Of a DNA stretch of 64,000 nucleotides, positions 9,718 to 21,281 are shown piece after piece (the stretch's first letter is position 1; each line of letters opens with the position of its first letter). The notes under the pieces were generated by a model. The model was not told where the DNA came from, searched no databases, and saw only the letters and a program-made list of their open reading frames with translations. Origin of the DNA: Aphidius gifuensis (Eukaryota; Arthropoda; Insecta; Hymenoptera; Braconidae). Both the position numbers and the translations under genes were made by a program. Where the stretch lies: contig NC_057790.1 of the NCBI RefSeq assembly GCF_014905175.1, positions 8,308,001-8,372,000 on the forward strand. The letters are read 5' to 3'.

Positions 9718-11790
9718 CTTGGTCGAAGATGAAAATGCTACTGCACACCAAGAACTGGTAGTTCATACTCACTAAAAACACCTATCCGCATTAATATTAT
9801 GCCTGATGATGTTAGGGCAGGCAGCATCCAAAAGTAAATTCGAAAATCCCGTTTTTAACCTATTCCGCTTCTTTTAATTCTATATAACGTACGCGCTGTT
9901 GGGTTGAAGTCATTCTATTAAAAGCATTAAAGGCAGTGAGGCCACCTATCAATACCTGGGTGGACAAGATTTTAATTTCCCTTTTTCTTAATGAGTTTCA
10001 AGTCGACGAGTTCGTTAAATGATCGTTTGCACCAGATTCCTCTACTAGATATGATCGCTGCCGTGAACGTGACATTTTTGACTCTATGTTGTTGTTTTAT
10101 AACGTTTTCTAGTACTTTGTATTTGACGACTTTATCTTTGCAAGCTTTACCTAAGTCCGCTTGCTCGTTAGGAATACTAGTGTCAACAACTTTTGCACTT
10201 TCACCTTCCACTGCAAGCAGAGCAGGTTTCAGTACTCCAGTTGACCTTTCAAATTTAAACTCATCAAAGACAGTCCATTCATTTTTCAAATTACGGGCTA
10301 GATAATTTACTACCGCGTTATGTCTTAAAATCCGTGCTCCGTGTGTTCTATAGCACTGCTGAATGACGTGGTTCAACGTTTCAGAAGCTGGACAGCTAGC
10401 TCTGCATCGTCTATCAGCAGTGCGACCTCGAGTAGTAGAGCATTGATTCTAAGTTTGATCATATAGTCGTGACCTGAAACTAGTTTCGTTCCTTCCGTTA
10501 CCCGTTTATGCTGTTGTGGTACGACGTTAGACTATTTCAGCGCAAGACCATCATGGGAAGAGTGCAACAGAGTCGCCCATCTCCTAGATATCTTGTTGAC
10601 TGAGTCCATACTTTGCCCGTCGACTTCTAATCTACGCAGACATAATTTAATTTCATTTTCTAAGAAGTCCGTGGCTAGAGATGAATCGACCGAGTTGTTA
10701 AGGTCTAAGTTTTTCAAACGAACAAGACGGTTGAGGGGCATATTCCATCTTAAGAATGGTATACCGAAGCCGCCGTCCGTGGCGTCTGTGTGAAAATAAG
10801 GTGTTACAACGTCGTGGGGTAAATTAGGCCATTTTCTGACAGCCTCTCTAGAGAGTTTGTCGGCTTTTCTAAAGATACCGATACTAGTTTTTCCCAGTGT
10901 AAACTGATGGTAAATACTGGGTAACACAACATTTCTTAACGCGAATAATCGTTGTTTTGGCTTCAGAGAGGCTTTCGTAAGTTTGGCTATGTTCTCCCCG
11001 AGTGGTTTTAGGGGTTCTTTAACTGTACAGCTTTCAGCTGTGAAATAAACGCCTAAATACTTCCAAATGACGGATCTTTGAAGGGCAGGTAAATTCGGTC
11101 CTTGGCAAGTGAACAACGTATTTTGTTCACTGTAGTTTTCTTCTGCTTAGCCAGACCATTGATTGCGATGGTAAAACATTTGTTAGCATTGATGTAAAGT
11201 CCACAGTCGAATAAGAATAGGATTGCAGAGTCGATCAATGCCTAAAGACCATCGGAGGTAGTCGCAAAAAATACTAAATCATCAGCGTTTAGTATTAAAT
11301 GACTGACTTTCACAACAACGTTTTTCGGCATTGCATCCAGCATTCTCTGAATCACCAATATAAACAAAATTGGTGATAGATGATCGCCCTGTTTTACACC
11401 ACAAGTTGGGTGCGAAGGTTCCGATTCCCATCCGTCACAGCAGAGCCTAGTTCTACTATTTTGATAGGTATACATAACATATCCGACGACGTTCTTCGGG
11501 AAACCCATGTTGATCATGGTATCTTCAAGCGTTTGATGGGTAACAGTCATATCCATTGAAGCCATGAATGCTGACTTGAAGTATTTACGATGATGGCGAA
11601 GAACCAGATTGGTGACGAATATATTTTCTGCGCACACATCAACCTGACGAAAAGCTTTTTGACGATTATCTATGTCGACCAGTTTCAGTACGCGTTTGGC
11701 AAGAACTTTATGGAATGACCGCGCTATTACTTAGGAGACTGTGATCGGGCGAAAGTCACCAGGCACTTCAATCAAGATGATAAAGAATTC
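9718..11790 (-). mobile_element. R2 non-LTR retrotransposon, 5'-truncated and dead
   Basis: Sits at the canonical R2 insertion site: on the minus strand its A-rich 3' tail runs directly into TAGCCAAATGCC of 28S. Reverse transcriptase fragments are clear: DFRPITV, CAENIFVTNLVLRHH, GVKQGDHLSPILF and the catalytic ADDLVFFA (10.5-11.8 kb). The C-terminal region has WKYLGVYF and a block like the R2 thumb (RKWPNLPHDVVTPYFHTD). A CCHC knuckle (CRASC...HVIQQC) at about 10350-10420 precedes the restriction-enzyme-like endonuclease (9972-10350). Decay signs: several frameshifts and stops (near 10532, 11053 and 11242), and the endonuclease KPD motif reads KPA. The N-terminal DNA-binding domains are missing. 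The last 250 bases before 28S are the 3' UTR. Confidence 0.85.
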
Positions 11791-11799
11791 CAAGAGCAA

Positions 11800-11919
11800 G
11801 AAAATGCTGTCAAGAAAGGACGACTAACCATGGTTCTCGATGGTGAAAATAATCAAGATGTAATATAAGATGGTAGTATATTTAATTTACATGATTTCGA
11901 TGATGATGAGGAAATGTGA
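11800..11919 (+). pseudogene. C-terminal fragment with acidic tail, unrecognised
   Basis: A plus-strand frame reads ENAVKKGRLTMVLDGENNQD, then a stop, then FNLHDFDDDEEM and a terminator, followed by AATAAATAAA. It converges tail-to-tail with the capsid-like fragment at 11994 and may be a neighbouring gene of the same mobile unit. The in-frame stop and loss of the upstream part suggest a remnant. Family unknown. Confidence 0.3.
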
Positions 11920-11993
11920 ATAAATAAATACACTGAATCCAAATTAGTTTCAATTGTTTTTTTATTTAATTAAAACCATTTATTACAATTAAC

Positions 11994-12451
11994 TTATGTT
12001 AAATTATGGACTATTCCACTTATTGGTCTATATTCAATTATTTTATCATGTAAAATTAAGCAATATGCTGATGTTCCTTGAGAGAAGTTTTCTTTTGATT
12101 CAAATTCTAAACATACATCTACAGCACCAGTCTTTAAAAACTCATTTTGTTTACTACAATCTATAACAATTAATGGAGATTTTTCAATAAAAGTATTTTT
12201 TGACATTAAATATATCTTTGAGCCGTAGTAAGACTCTGCAAAATTAGCATACATATGTATAATAAAGAAAATTGATTTTTTTCAATATCAAGATTCAAAT
12301 TTCCATAGGGGAAAATTTGAAAATTAAGAAATAGTTTAATATTTGTTATATTACAATGATCAAAATGTGTTTCTATTACCAAACCAGGGGATGTGACCCC
12401 TGTTTGTGTCATAATAACCCGCCAAAAAGGAACCATAACCTCTTTAGTGGG
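11994..12451 (-). pseudogene. Polinton/Maverick-like capsid (double jelly-roll) fragment
   Basis: Two minus-strand frames, meeting with a frameshift at about 12206-12254, carry motifs of the double jelly-roll proteins annotated in many invertebrates as F54H12.2-like: PFWRVI, SPGLVIETHFDHC, YPYGNLNLD-type sequence, then PLIVIDCSKQNE, GAVDVCLEFE and SAYCLILHDKIIEY. These correspond to the major capsid protein of Polinton/Maverick-type elements. Only the C-terminal part remains and it is broken by the shift. No polymerase, protease or ATPase gene of such an element is seen nearby, so this is an isolated relic. Confidence 0.6.
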
Positions 12452-12967
12452 AATTTGACTGGAGCTTTTGTCCTTTAAGAGTTTTCTCAGACACAAGCAT
12501 GGGTTTTTTCTAAACAAGCATTGTGTTTCGACATATTCTTGTCTACTTTTAGCTCTGTTCGATAATTCCATCGGACAGCGCTTTTTATCCATGTGAATGA
12601 TATTGGTAACAGACCACATGGTTTGTATGTAAAGTGACAATTCTTCGAAGATTCGTTCAATTGGCCATATCCTAGTATGATTGCAGATGAGGCTATGACA
12701 GGAGTGACTGTTGTCCTTCAGAGGCGGCAAATTCTCGAGGAACGTTGAGATATCATTGGCAGCTGGGTCAGTTTCCGATTCCAAACTATGGAAATATAGT
12801 TCTTCCTCTTCGACGTCCCCCTCCATCTCCTCCATGAATCTCAACACTTGCGCTTTGTAACCAAAATTTTCCCTTCCAATAGCATCCAGCGTACGTCTGG
12901 GGAACACAGCAGCAAGCTTGATTACCCCATGATTACCCCTTGGAGTTTTTCGAAAAGCCGCCCACAA
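12452..12967 (-). other. Open frame of unknown origin fused to the capsid-like fragment
   Basis: The frame upstream of the capsid motifs stays open for about 170 codons (from MWAAFRKTPRGNHG to KLLKDKSS) and has coding-like composition, with acidic stretch EEMEGDVEEEELYFHSLE and cysteine-containing segments. I do not recognise it. It may be further mobile-element debris or an antisense frame of the pogo-like element, whose conserved part begins downstream on the plus strand. Confidence 0.25.
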
Positions 12968-13379
12968 GCAGGGAATGTACAGAAGAATTGATTTGAACCG
13001 CTAGAGAGGATTTCGTTGTCAGTTGGGCTGGTTGAGCTACTGGGCTCACCGGTTATTTCAGTTGCATCACCGAATGAAACTGCATCTGAAGCAGAGTTTA
13101 CGCGATTTGGGTCAACTGATCACATGCGAACGGGCTGGCAACCCGTGGACACACGTTTTGAAATGAACCAATGTTGGCTTCTAGAAACCCCAGTATATTG
13201 GCTGAATCACAGAATTACCGGCGAGACCACGTTGAGATCTGATTTGTTTTAGAGAGTCATAGTTCCTCTCGCCGTCTACCCACGCTTGCTTGACGTTAAT
13301 ATTCAGAGCACTGGGCAGAAATCACATTGCGGCAACATCCGTGAGGGTCACGAATTTTCAAGTTCCGAAATAAATGAAA

Positions 13380-13821
13380 CCAGATCTTATGGCAAATACA
13401 ACAGCTGGTTCATGGGGCATGGCCCGGTAGTGACACCGGTCACATAAATTCTGAGCTGTTTGAAAAGTGGATCATGACAAGTGGAACCAATATTTGATGA
13501 TCCAGTTTTATTAATATTGGATGGTCACTTGAGCCATACTCACAATGCCAAGCTGCTCAGGATTGCTCAACAAAACCACCTGATCATGCTCTGTTTGCCA
13601 CCACACACCACCCACCATTTACAACCCTTGGATGTTATTTAGTGTTATTCTTTCAGTATCAGTATACCACTCAAAAGTATTGATGAACTGGATGAGACAA
13701 CGTCCAGGGAAAAATGCAAATGAAAAAAATGTCACGGGATGTTTTTGCAGAGCTTGGAAACAAGCTGCAACAAAAGAAAACATTCTGAGGGGTTTCGAAA
13801 AATGTGGCTTCTGGAATCACA
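13380..13821 (+). pseudogene. pogo-like (DDE_1) transposase remnant
   Basis: Plus-strand frames with shifts and one stop encode the end of a pogo/jerky-family DDE transposase: GSWGMA, INSELFEKWI, then VLLILDGHLSHTHNAKLL with a catalytic Asp, LIMLCLPPHTTHHLQPLDV, a stop near 13637, and AWKQAATKENILRGFEKCGFW. These are typical of the CENP-B/Tigger/pogo group. The N-terminal DNA-binding part is not evident, although 13016-13252 is open and could be degraded upstream sequence. An inverted-repeat element has inserted at 13822, directly after GFW NHT. Confidence 0.75.
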
Positions 13822-14860
13822 CCCTGGTGAAAATATTTCTCCACGATTTCTCCTCGATTTATTCTCAATCTCTTTGCGATTACTCTGAATTTCTCCGTGA
13901 TTACTCCGAATTTCTCCCAAATTAACCCATGCGGAGAAATGAGTGGAGAAAGGTATGCAATTTTTTTCAGAATTTTTCAGGATATCTCCAAATTTTTCCT
14001 CTGTAACTCCAAAAATCTTCGAAGAAAAAAAACATGAAGAAACTTACTTTTTTTTACCAGAAACAGACGTGCCGGTAGCAAAGCCTCAATCGATGAGGAT
14101 TTCATCAGAGACCTAAAAAAACAAGCCAAAGTGAAAGAAGACAAAGAAAATAAAAAAAGGAGAAAAAGAAGAAAATTAAATCAAACAAATGACGTTAAAA
14201 ATATCAAATCTGTTGGAGAAATAAAAAAGAAAAAGAAGATAATGATGGTGATGAATCGGATACAGCGTATGGGCTTTGTGGCATTTTTTTTCAACAGAGA
14301 AAAAAAAGAATGTTCTATGGATCCAGTGTGATGAATGCAGCACCTGGTTCCATGGATCATGTGTAAATATAAAAAAAATTACGAGTAAACATAATTTTTA
14401 CTGTAGTTTTTGCAAGTAAATATTTAAATTGTTGATTGATATTTACAAAACAGTTATCGATAATATTTGAATATTATTAAATATTAAATATTTATTCATG
14501 TTGATGCTAAAATTGTTACATTTGCTATTATTTCAAGTATCAGTTGTTTAATGAATTATCATCAATTACTATCGAGCTCATAAATAGTCAAATACTGTTC
14601 CCGTTACTGCATACTATATTTTTGTTACTTTTTTTGTTTAAATAAAATTTAATTAGTGTATTATTAATGGAAAAATCAATAAAAAAACTAGAAATAAGAG
14701 TTTACATACAAAAAATGAAAAAGGAATTTTTTCTGAAAAAATCCGGAGAAAATCCGATAAAATCCGGAGAAAATCCGAAAAAACTCCGAAATAATATCTC
14801 CGAAAGTCTCAATTGCGTAGAAAATCCGGAAAAAATCCGGAAAGATTATTTCTACCAGGG
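13822..14860. mobile_element. CCCTGG-ended element with 2-bp duplication CA, carrying a PHD exon
   Basis: Ends are CCCTGGTGAAAATATTTCTCC on the left and TTATTTCTACCAGGG on the right, flanked by CA on both sides (13820-13821 and 14861-14862). Sub-terminal regions are built from variants of one word (GGAGAAA / TTTCTCC on the left, TCCGGAGAAAATCCG on the right). The middle contains a lysine-rich frame (14131 onward) and a PHD finger. The target is the pogo-like transposase remnant. Confidence 0.65.
14255..14418 (+). pseudogene. PHD-finger exon fragment
   Basis: With one frame change near 14300, the plus strand reads YGLCGIFF, then WIQCDECSTWFHGSCV and HNFYCSFCK before a stop. This reproduces the Cys/His spacing of the second half of a PHD zinc finger, which reads histone tails and is also found at the C-terminus of some pogo-like transposases. 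An acceptor-like TTTACCAG at about 14060 and a basic stretch (KRRKRRKLN) precede it. The frame break indicates it no longer encodes a protein. Confidence 0.55.
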
Positions 14861-15599
14861 CAAAATTAAAAAAAAAATATATATATTTATTATTAATTAA
14901 AAATTTCGAGGGTGTTCGTTTTAGACTGGGTGTCCGTTTTGGGTCACTCTCCCTTATAAATACTTTATTTTATTATCTATGAAACATTTCTTAAATATAT
15001 GTTTATTAATAATTATTAATACTGTTAGAAATAATTGGTATTTATACAAGTCTGGTTTTGCTCAGGACAAGGTCTGGATTGCCTTATGCTAGGGTTTTTT
15101 TTGTTTAGTCGATTTGAATCAACCTCAAAACGTCGAAATTTGTCAACTTTTAAATTACTTGTTTCACCAATATTTTTCTTTTTAAATCAATGTTATTGCT
15201 AAAAATAAGTTCAATAATATTTCATTTTAAATAATATATTCATTCAAAGCCCAAATCCACGTTTGGTCTCATTAATATACTGTATTTATTATCTTTGGCT
15301 TTACTCTGGCTTTGCTATCGCAAAAGGGTAATTGCCGAGTTCGTTCCAGCTTCCACGAAATAACCGGATTAATTCGAGAGAGCGGGGCATTATTATCTGA
15401 CTTCGTGAAAAAAAATACGAGTTAGTTCCAATTTTTTCTCCTACCGTGTCCCCTCCACTTTGTCAGCTCGCTTATTTTTTTTGAAAAAAAAATACAAATT
15501 GTGAATGATTGATAAAAAAAATATTATTTTTATAATATACAATATACATTATATGGATATATATAATATAGATATAACATAAACCATTTTTTTCCTATC
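14861..15599. other. AT-rich spacer
   Basis: Low-complexity AT-rich sequence without open frames or clear repeats, apart from short TA-rich runs at 15535-15580 that pair with 16200-16280 outside the next hairpin. Confidence 0.4.
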
Positions 15600-16160
15600 A
15601 TATTATATTTATATATACATATTGGTGCGATATTTTTTCACCCATCTTCATACAAGTTGATACAGTTTGGCCTGAACTCATTGAAAGTGGTTGTCATTTT
15701 CCATTTGATTAACATGGATTTAATACATTTCATTCAATTTTGATCGGCGTTTTATTTTCGACCGTTCGCGTTGGTCTTATTTTATAGAGTATTGAATTTT
15801 ATAGCATATAATATTCATAGTTTTGATCATTTACAATTTTGTTTTTCAGAAAAATTGTAAATACTACCTTTTTGAAGCATTATTTCACTATTTTTTTTAA
15901 TTGTAAATGATCAAAACTATGAATATTATATGCTATAGAATTTAATACTCTATCAAATGAGACCAACGTGAACTTGAACGGTCGAAAATTAAAGCCTCCA
16001 TGATCAAAATAGTGAATGAAGTGTATTAATCCCATGTTAATCAAATGGAAAAAAAAAATGACTCCTGAACCACCTCTAAATATTTTTCAATTGAGTTCAA
16101 ATTTTTTCTGGGCATGATTTAGAGTTGTATGAACTTGTATAAAGATGGGTGCAGAGAAAA
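15600..16160. repeat. Large hairpin (inverted repeat) element
   Basis: Arms at about 15620-15845 and 15899-16155 pair over more than 200 bases, with central matches such as CATAATATTCATAGTTTTGA and TCAAAACTATGAATATTATA and outer matches CACCCATCTTCATACAAGTT and AACTTGTATAAAGATGGGTG. The loop is about 55 bases. The arms have diverged moderately. Non-coding; a foldback transposon or MITE. Confidence 0.8.
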
Positions 16161-16313
16161 AAAAATATCGAAAAAAAAAAAACACTCTAATGCACATGTA
16201 TATCGTATCAAAATATAATATTTATTATATTATATTATTATTTAGTTTTTTTATTTTATCATTTATTATACTATATTAGATATTGATCTTTATATTTACT
16301 CTGACTCATATTC

Positions 16314-16508
16314 GTAGAAAACAATAGACATAGTAAAATTCCGATATCTTCAATAGTTAGATATTAATGGTTAAAAATTAAAAATATCAAATTATTTATA
16401 TGATGACAGGTTGTAATTTGAAAAAAAAAGATTTCATTAATTTTTAACCATTAATATCTAGAAAACTATTGAAGATATCGGAATTTTACTATGTCTATTG
16501 TTTTCTAC
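16314..16508. repeat. Second hairpin, highly conserved arms
   Basis: GTAGAAAACAATAGACATAG at the left pairs with CTATGTCTATTGTTTTCTAC at the right, and the pairing continues inward through TTCCGATATCTTCAATAGTT and TTAATGGTTAAAAATTAA. Arms of about 75 bases are nearly identical, so this insertion is younger than the adjacent hairpin. Confidence 0.8.
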
Positions 16509-17418
16509 AAAAAAAATAATACTGAAATCGATATCAATATTTTTTTTGTTAAATTTATTATTATTTAAAAATCCCAATATAATTAAAAATTAACAAATAA
16601 TTTCGATAAAATTTACCTTCAAAGCTTAATATCTTAAAAACTATTCTAGATATGGTATTGCTGTTCAGTCCATTATATTCCTCGTCAAATTCACTATAAG
16701 AATCGATTAATAATCGATTTTTTCCTATCCATTTGTATATAACAAAAATAACAAAACGAAAAAAAATTTGATATCTTGTAACTTCGATGTCTCGAAAAGT
16801 ATTCGAGATATCGATATTCTGTTGGGGCCATTATTTTTTGCTCGAAATGACATTATAACATCAGTAATTAAAATTTGTCTCCACGGATATCGTAACGTTG
16901 CCATGAATTTCAAATTTCAAGTTTAAAAAAATTGAAAATTTAGTTTATCGTTTTTTTGCTTTTTCGTTGATTCCGTTCGTTTTTATAGAGAACCCAACTT
17001 GATTTTCACATATGTTTAGTGAAATTTTCTCAGCTTTCCGAAAAAATTATTTTCAAGCATGTCAATTTTGGCGCAACGTGACTAAAACAGCTTTTTTTGC
17101 GAAAAACTTGATTTTAAATGTGTTATAAATGTCAAAAAAAAAAAGTAATATTTTTTTCAAAAAACCGAGAAATTTTTACATAGAAAACAATTTCTCTCTA
17201 TATTTTCATTCGCCGAAAAAATACTAAAAAAATGAACCAAAAAAAAAAAAAATTTCAATTTTGATAAAATGCCCCATACAATAACTGCCAAAATAATCGA
17301 CGAAAAAATAAAAAAAAAAATACGTAAGTGTATTTTAGCGAGGACTATAATCTGTCAAAATTTCATGAAGTTCTGAGGATGGGTTATCCAAACCGACGTC
17401 TCGAATTGGCGTTTCTGC
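16509..17418. other. Degenerate AT-rich repeat sequence
   Basis: Contains loosely repeated phrases (for example ATATCTTAAAAACTATTCTAG near 16628 and ATATCTTGTAACTTCGATGT near 16771), suggesting an old tandem or dispersed repeat. No gene is supported. Confidence 0.35.
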
Positions 17419-17670
17419 TCATATATAAATTATATATAATTGTTGTATATAACTTTTATATTATTTTTATATTTATTTTATAAAAAAAAATATATACAAT
17501 TTTTATAAAAAATTTTTACTGTATTTCGAATGTCAAAATGTTTGTTACAAACAATGATTGTTTAAATAATTAAATAATTGAAAAAAAAATATTCATGTTA
17601 TTTGTATAGATAACCATACAGAATTAATTAGCTTTTTTTAATTTTTCTTAAATCTAAAAATGTCACTTAG

Positions 17671-17731
17671 CGGGGATCGAACTGGGGTCTACCGGATGAC
17701 AGTCAGATAAGCTAACCGTTGCGCCACGGGG
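17671..17731 (-). repeat. tRNA-like module in the left arm of the palindrome
   Basis: On the minus strand TGGCGCAACGGTTAGCTTA is a good Pol III A box and AGTTCGATCCCC a good B box, with CTGTCAT in the anticodon-loop position (GTC, Asp-like). The 3' acceptor strand does not pair with the 5' end, so this is tRNA-derived rather than a working tRNA. Its mirror copy in the right arm is split by the insertion at 17974. Confidence 0.6.
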
Positions 17732-18407
17732 TTGTACATGAGATAATGAATTCATTTCTGGTTCATGAGAACTTTGAGAATGCAATGATTGAAATATTAT
17801 TTTTTCATTTATAGAGATATTTGATTAATAAGAAAATAGTTAAGTTATTTCAGTTACTTTTTTATAATTTACTTTCAATAAAAAAAATAAAATACATTCT
17901 TAAAGTTCTCATGAACCAGAAATGAATTCATTATCTCATGTACAACTCCGTGGCGCAATGGTTAGCTTATCCGCACTGAGAAAAATATCCTGCGATTTTT
18001 ACACAGATTATTGTAAAATTTGGGACCGTGGCCGACATCTGCGAAATACACCATAATTTTGTGTAATTTTTGCATAAATAAAAAATGATTCTACGTTATC
18101 TGATAAATCCCATAAAATTTTCATTGACTATATTGTAAGATTTATTATTTTTAAATGAAAACTTATTTCATATGAAAAAATGTAAAGTTTGCATTAAAAA
18201 AAAGATAAATTTTGTAATATTTTATTGTTAATTTTACATTTTTTTAAGAGAAATACCGATTATTCCGAGAAAATGAAACACCAGAATAATTTAATAGAAT
18301 TGATCTTATTTATTGTAAAATTTAACGAAAAAACATGAAAAAAAAACATTTATTCAGTGATCTTTTTGATTTACGTCGTTTAAATTTATTTTTTAAAAAT
18401 ACAAATG

Positions 18408-18547
18408 TCCAAGGAAAAGCAGTAGCTAAGGAAAAGATGTAGCTAAGGAATTAATGTGACTAAGGAATTATTTCCTTGAAATATAATTTTTTGGCAACCT
18501 CAATTCTTTAGCTACATCTTTTCCTTAGCTACTGCTTTTCCTTGGAC
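18408..18547. repeat. CCAAGGAAAAGCAG palindrome, copy 2
   Basis: TCCAAGGAAAAGCAGTAGCT at the left mirrors AGCTACTGCTTTTCCTTGGA at the right. Lies inside the 17974-20098 element and is followed at once by another copy. Confidence 0.75.
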
Positions 18548-18606
18548 ATTTTTTATTTATTTTATAAATAAAATACATGTAAATTTATTTTGTAAAAATA
18601 CAAATG

Positions 18607-18745
18607 TCCAAGGAAAAGCAGTAGCTAAGGAATTAATGTAGCTAAAGAATTGAGGTTGCCAAAGAATTATGTTTCAAGGAAATAATTTCTTAGTCACATT
18701 AATTCCTTAGCTACATCTTTTCCTTAGCTACTGCTTTTCCTTGGA
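18607..18745. repeat. CCAAGGAAAAGCAG palindrome, copy 3
   Basis: Same ends as copy 2; the core between the arms (GTTGCCAAAGAATTATG) is the reverse complement of the corresponding part of copy 2, so the two copies may reflect a local tandem or inverted duplication. Confidence 0.75.
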
Positions 18746-19622
18746 AATTTTTTCTTTATTATTTAAATAAAATTACATGTTTGTTACTAATTAAAATCAT
18801 TTGCATCGTGTCAATTACGACTGTCGTGTAAATAAATTTTTTTTTTTGTTTTTCTTTTAGATAAAACTACGGGGTATTTTGTAATTATACCTTTGTTGAC
18901 GTTATATGTTTTTTATAAGTACGGGGTGCCCCGTAAAAATAAATTCTCTATTTTTAAAAGCCTTTAAAATTTGTTTGTTGTCATAAAAAAATAAAAGAAG
19001 CCGTAAAAGTACGGGGTCCCCTGTAAATATAAATCGGTAACTTAAAAATTCGTCAATGTTTTGCTAACTATTTTAGAGTTTTTTTCCGTATTTATAAATT
19101 TCTTGGTAAACGTTCTATATCTACGGTGTCATACCGGAATATTTGATGATACATTCACAAATAATCTTTATACCCTACATAGAATATAAAATAACTCGTG
19201 AATACACCGTAAAATATTCAATGCGCAATGAAATAATTCCGTGATAATTTTATATTTTTTACATCATATTCCCGTAATTATAAATTCCTGAATTTTTACG
19301 GTATTCTTTCGTAAATAGTAGTAACCACATGCAGAAAACTTAGTGTAAATAAATAGTCAAATACGGAAATGTCAACTTGGCCCACTTCGTAGTGGTTGCC
19401 CCGTAGAATTAACAAAAAAATTCTCTCAGTGTAGTCTATATTTATATCACAGTTAATTCTAGTTTATTTATTTGTTTTTAATTTTTATACTCCATTCATT
19501 TTTTAATTTTTTCTATATGTTTATTTCTTCATTAATTTAATTTATCAATTAAAAATGTATTATTTTTTATTTGTCGAATGTCATCCTTGATATGGAAGAA
19601 AATTTTCCGACTTTTAAGTTTA

Positions 19623-19716
19623 CGCGCGATGGCTTAGGGGATAACGCACTGGCTTTAGGATTATAGGTTTATATAGGTTTAGGTAGATGTAGGTTTAAAT
19701 CCCGGTCGGGACAAGC
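19623..19716 (+). repeat. tRNA-like module
   Basis: A box GATGGCTTAGGGGATAA and B box AGGTTTAAATCCCGGTC, 60 bases apart, with a duplicated phrase ATAGGTTTA between them. Modules with the same A box and internal phrase occur on the minus strand at 39848 and 40533. The arms do not pair like a functional tRNA. Confidence 0.55.
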
Positions 19717-20197
19717 AAAAACAAAAATAAAACAAACAAAACCCGTTAATATTCTGAATAAAAAAAAAATTTTTTTTTGTCAATTTAAAATCGTTATATA
19801 TTATTCAAAAACAAAAATAAATGTAAATTTTACATGATTCGTCGGTAAAACACCATTTCTACAAAATAAAGGTAATTTCTACAGTTTAACTTTATAAAAC
19901 AACATTTCTACAAAAAAAATGTAATTCTCGCAGTTTAACTTTGTAAAACAACACTTCTACAAGAAGAATGTAAACTATACACAAAAATACGTGAAACACT
20001 CGATTACTAAAAAAAAAATGAATTCTTACAATATTTCAATACGGTCCCAAATTTTACATTATTTTCTGTGTAAAAATCGCAGGATATTTTTCTCCGTGCG
20101 ACTGTCATCCGGTAGACACCAGTTCGATCCCCGCTAAGTGACATTTTTAGATTTAAGAAAAATTAAAAAAAGCTAATTAATTCTGTATGGTTATCTA

Positions 20198-21281
20198 CAC
20201 TGAGAGAAATATTAACTAAGAATTACAAACGTAAAAGAAAAAATTACAAAATAAATAGTAAAAACTGCGTTCCCCCGTCATTTATAAGAATTATTCGTAT
20301 ATTGATAGATAATTTTTACAATAAAATTATGTAAAAAATCTGGCCATTGACTATATACACTACTAAGCCATAAAATTTACACAATTTTATTGTAATTTCT
20401 GTTTAAAAAAATGACTAAATTCACGACACTCACAAGTAAAATCTAGCAGACTGAGAATTTACCCACTACCGGTTTTGGATTTACTAAATTTTATTACAAA
20501 TTTTATTTAAAAGTTGGACATTTTTTGTGTTAAGTTGGGCAGTTTGTGCTAGATTCACGGAGAATAGCAATCAATTCCCGGCAACATTTTTTCTTTTCTG
20601 TTTACACGCTCAAAACTCGAAAACTAATTGTTAAATAGAAAAAAGTTATTCTTGATAAATTGTTTAGAAATAAATAACCAACAATAAACCTCGCTTAACC
20701 CCATACTTAACTTCAACAGATAAGGCTGTAGAAATGCTTGAAATTACATGACAGTTCAATCATTTGTTCAATCGGTCGGCCATCTTTGTATTATTTCGCC
20801 CCACAACCAGAATTTTTACAAAGCGATATAGTAAAAAATATTTAAGTCTATGCTAACTTTTATATGTCTACATGATAATTTTTATTATATATATAAGAAT
20901 ATTTATTAAATTGTGCAGTATTTTTTATTCAACCATATAATAATTTTTATTGTTTTCACAAAACATGTATGTCTTTATTTTAATTAACTCATAACTCATT
21001 ATCTAAGAGATTAATCAAAAAAAGTAATTCTTTATAAATTGTTTAGAATTGAATTTTCAATAATAAACTTCACTCAACCCCATGTCCATCTGCAATAGAT
21101 AACGATGTATAGAGGCTTGAAGTAACCCAACAATTTTTTGACATTTTACACATTTTACATAATTTTATTGTAGAATTCCGGCTCTCGCGGCCAGTCCCAG
21201 AATTAAAACAAAAATTACAAAGTACTATAGTAATTTCTATTCAACCATGATTTTAATTTTTAGTTAAAATTTCTCTCAGTG
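20198..21281. mobile_element. CACTGAG-ended element with 2-bp duplication TA
   Basis: CACTGAGAGAAATATTAACT at the left mirrors AGTTAAAATTTCTCTCAGTG at the right; TA flanks both ends. The opposite palindrome arm supplies the empty site (GGTTATCTATACAAATAAC), proving the duplication. The interior repeats TTACA/TGTAA-type words and has no ORF. Confidence 0.85.

Larger units (their letters stand above)
17974..20098. mobile_element. CACTGAG-ended element with 2-bp duplication CG
   Basis: Terminal inverted repeats of about 30 bases, CACTGAGAAAAATATCCTGC and its mirror GCAGGATATTTTTCTCCGTG, are flanked by CG on both sides. The uninterrupted target in the opposite arm reads TG there, so CG is the changed, duplicated dinucleotide. 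Inside are TGTAAAA/TTTTACA-rich sub-terminal words, two copies of the CCAAGGAAAAGCAG palindrome, short ACGGGG/TACGG-rich stretches and a tRNA-like module at 19623. No transposase is encoded. Confidence 0.8.

Noticed and set aside
9991..10305. Plus-strand 104-codon frame
   Set aside because: Antisense of the R2 endonuclease region.
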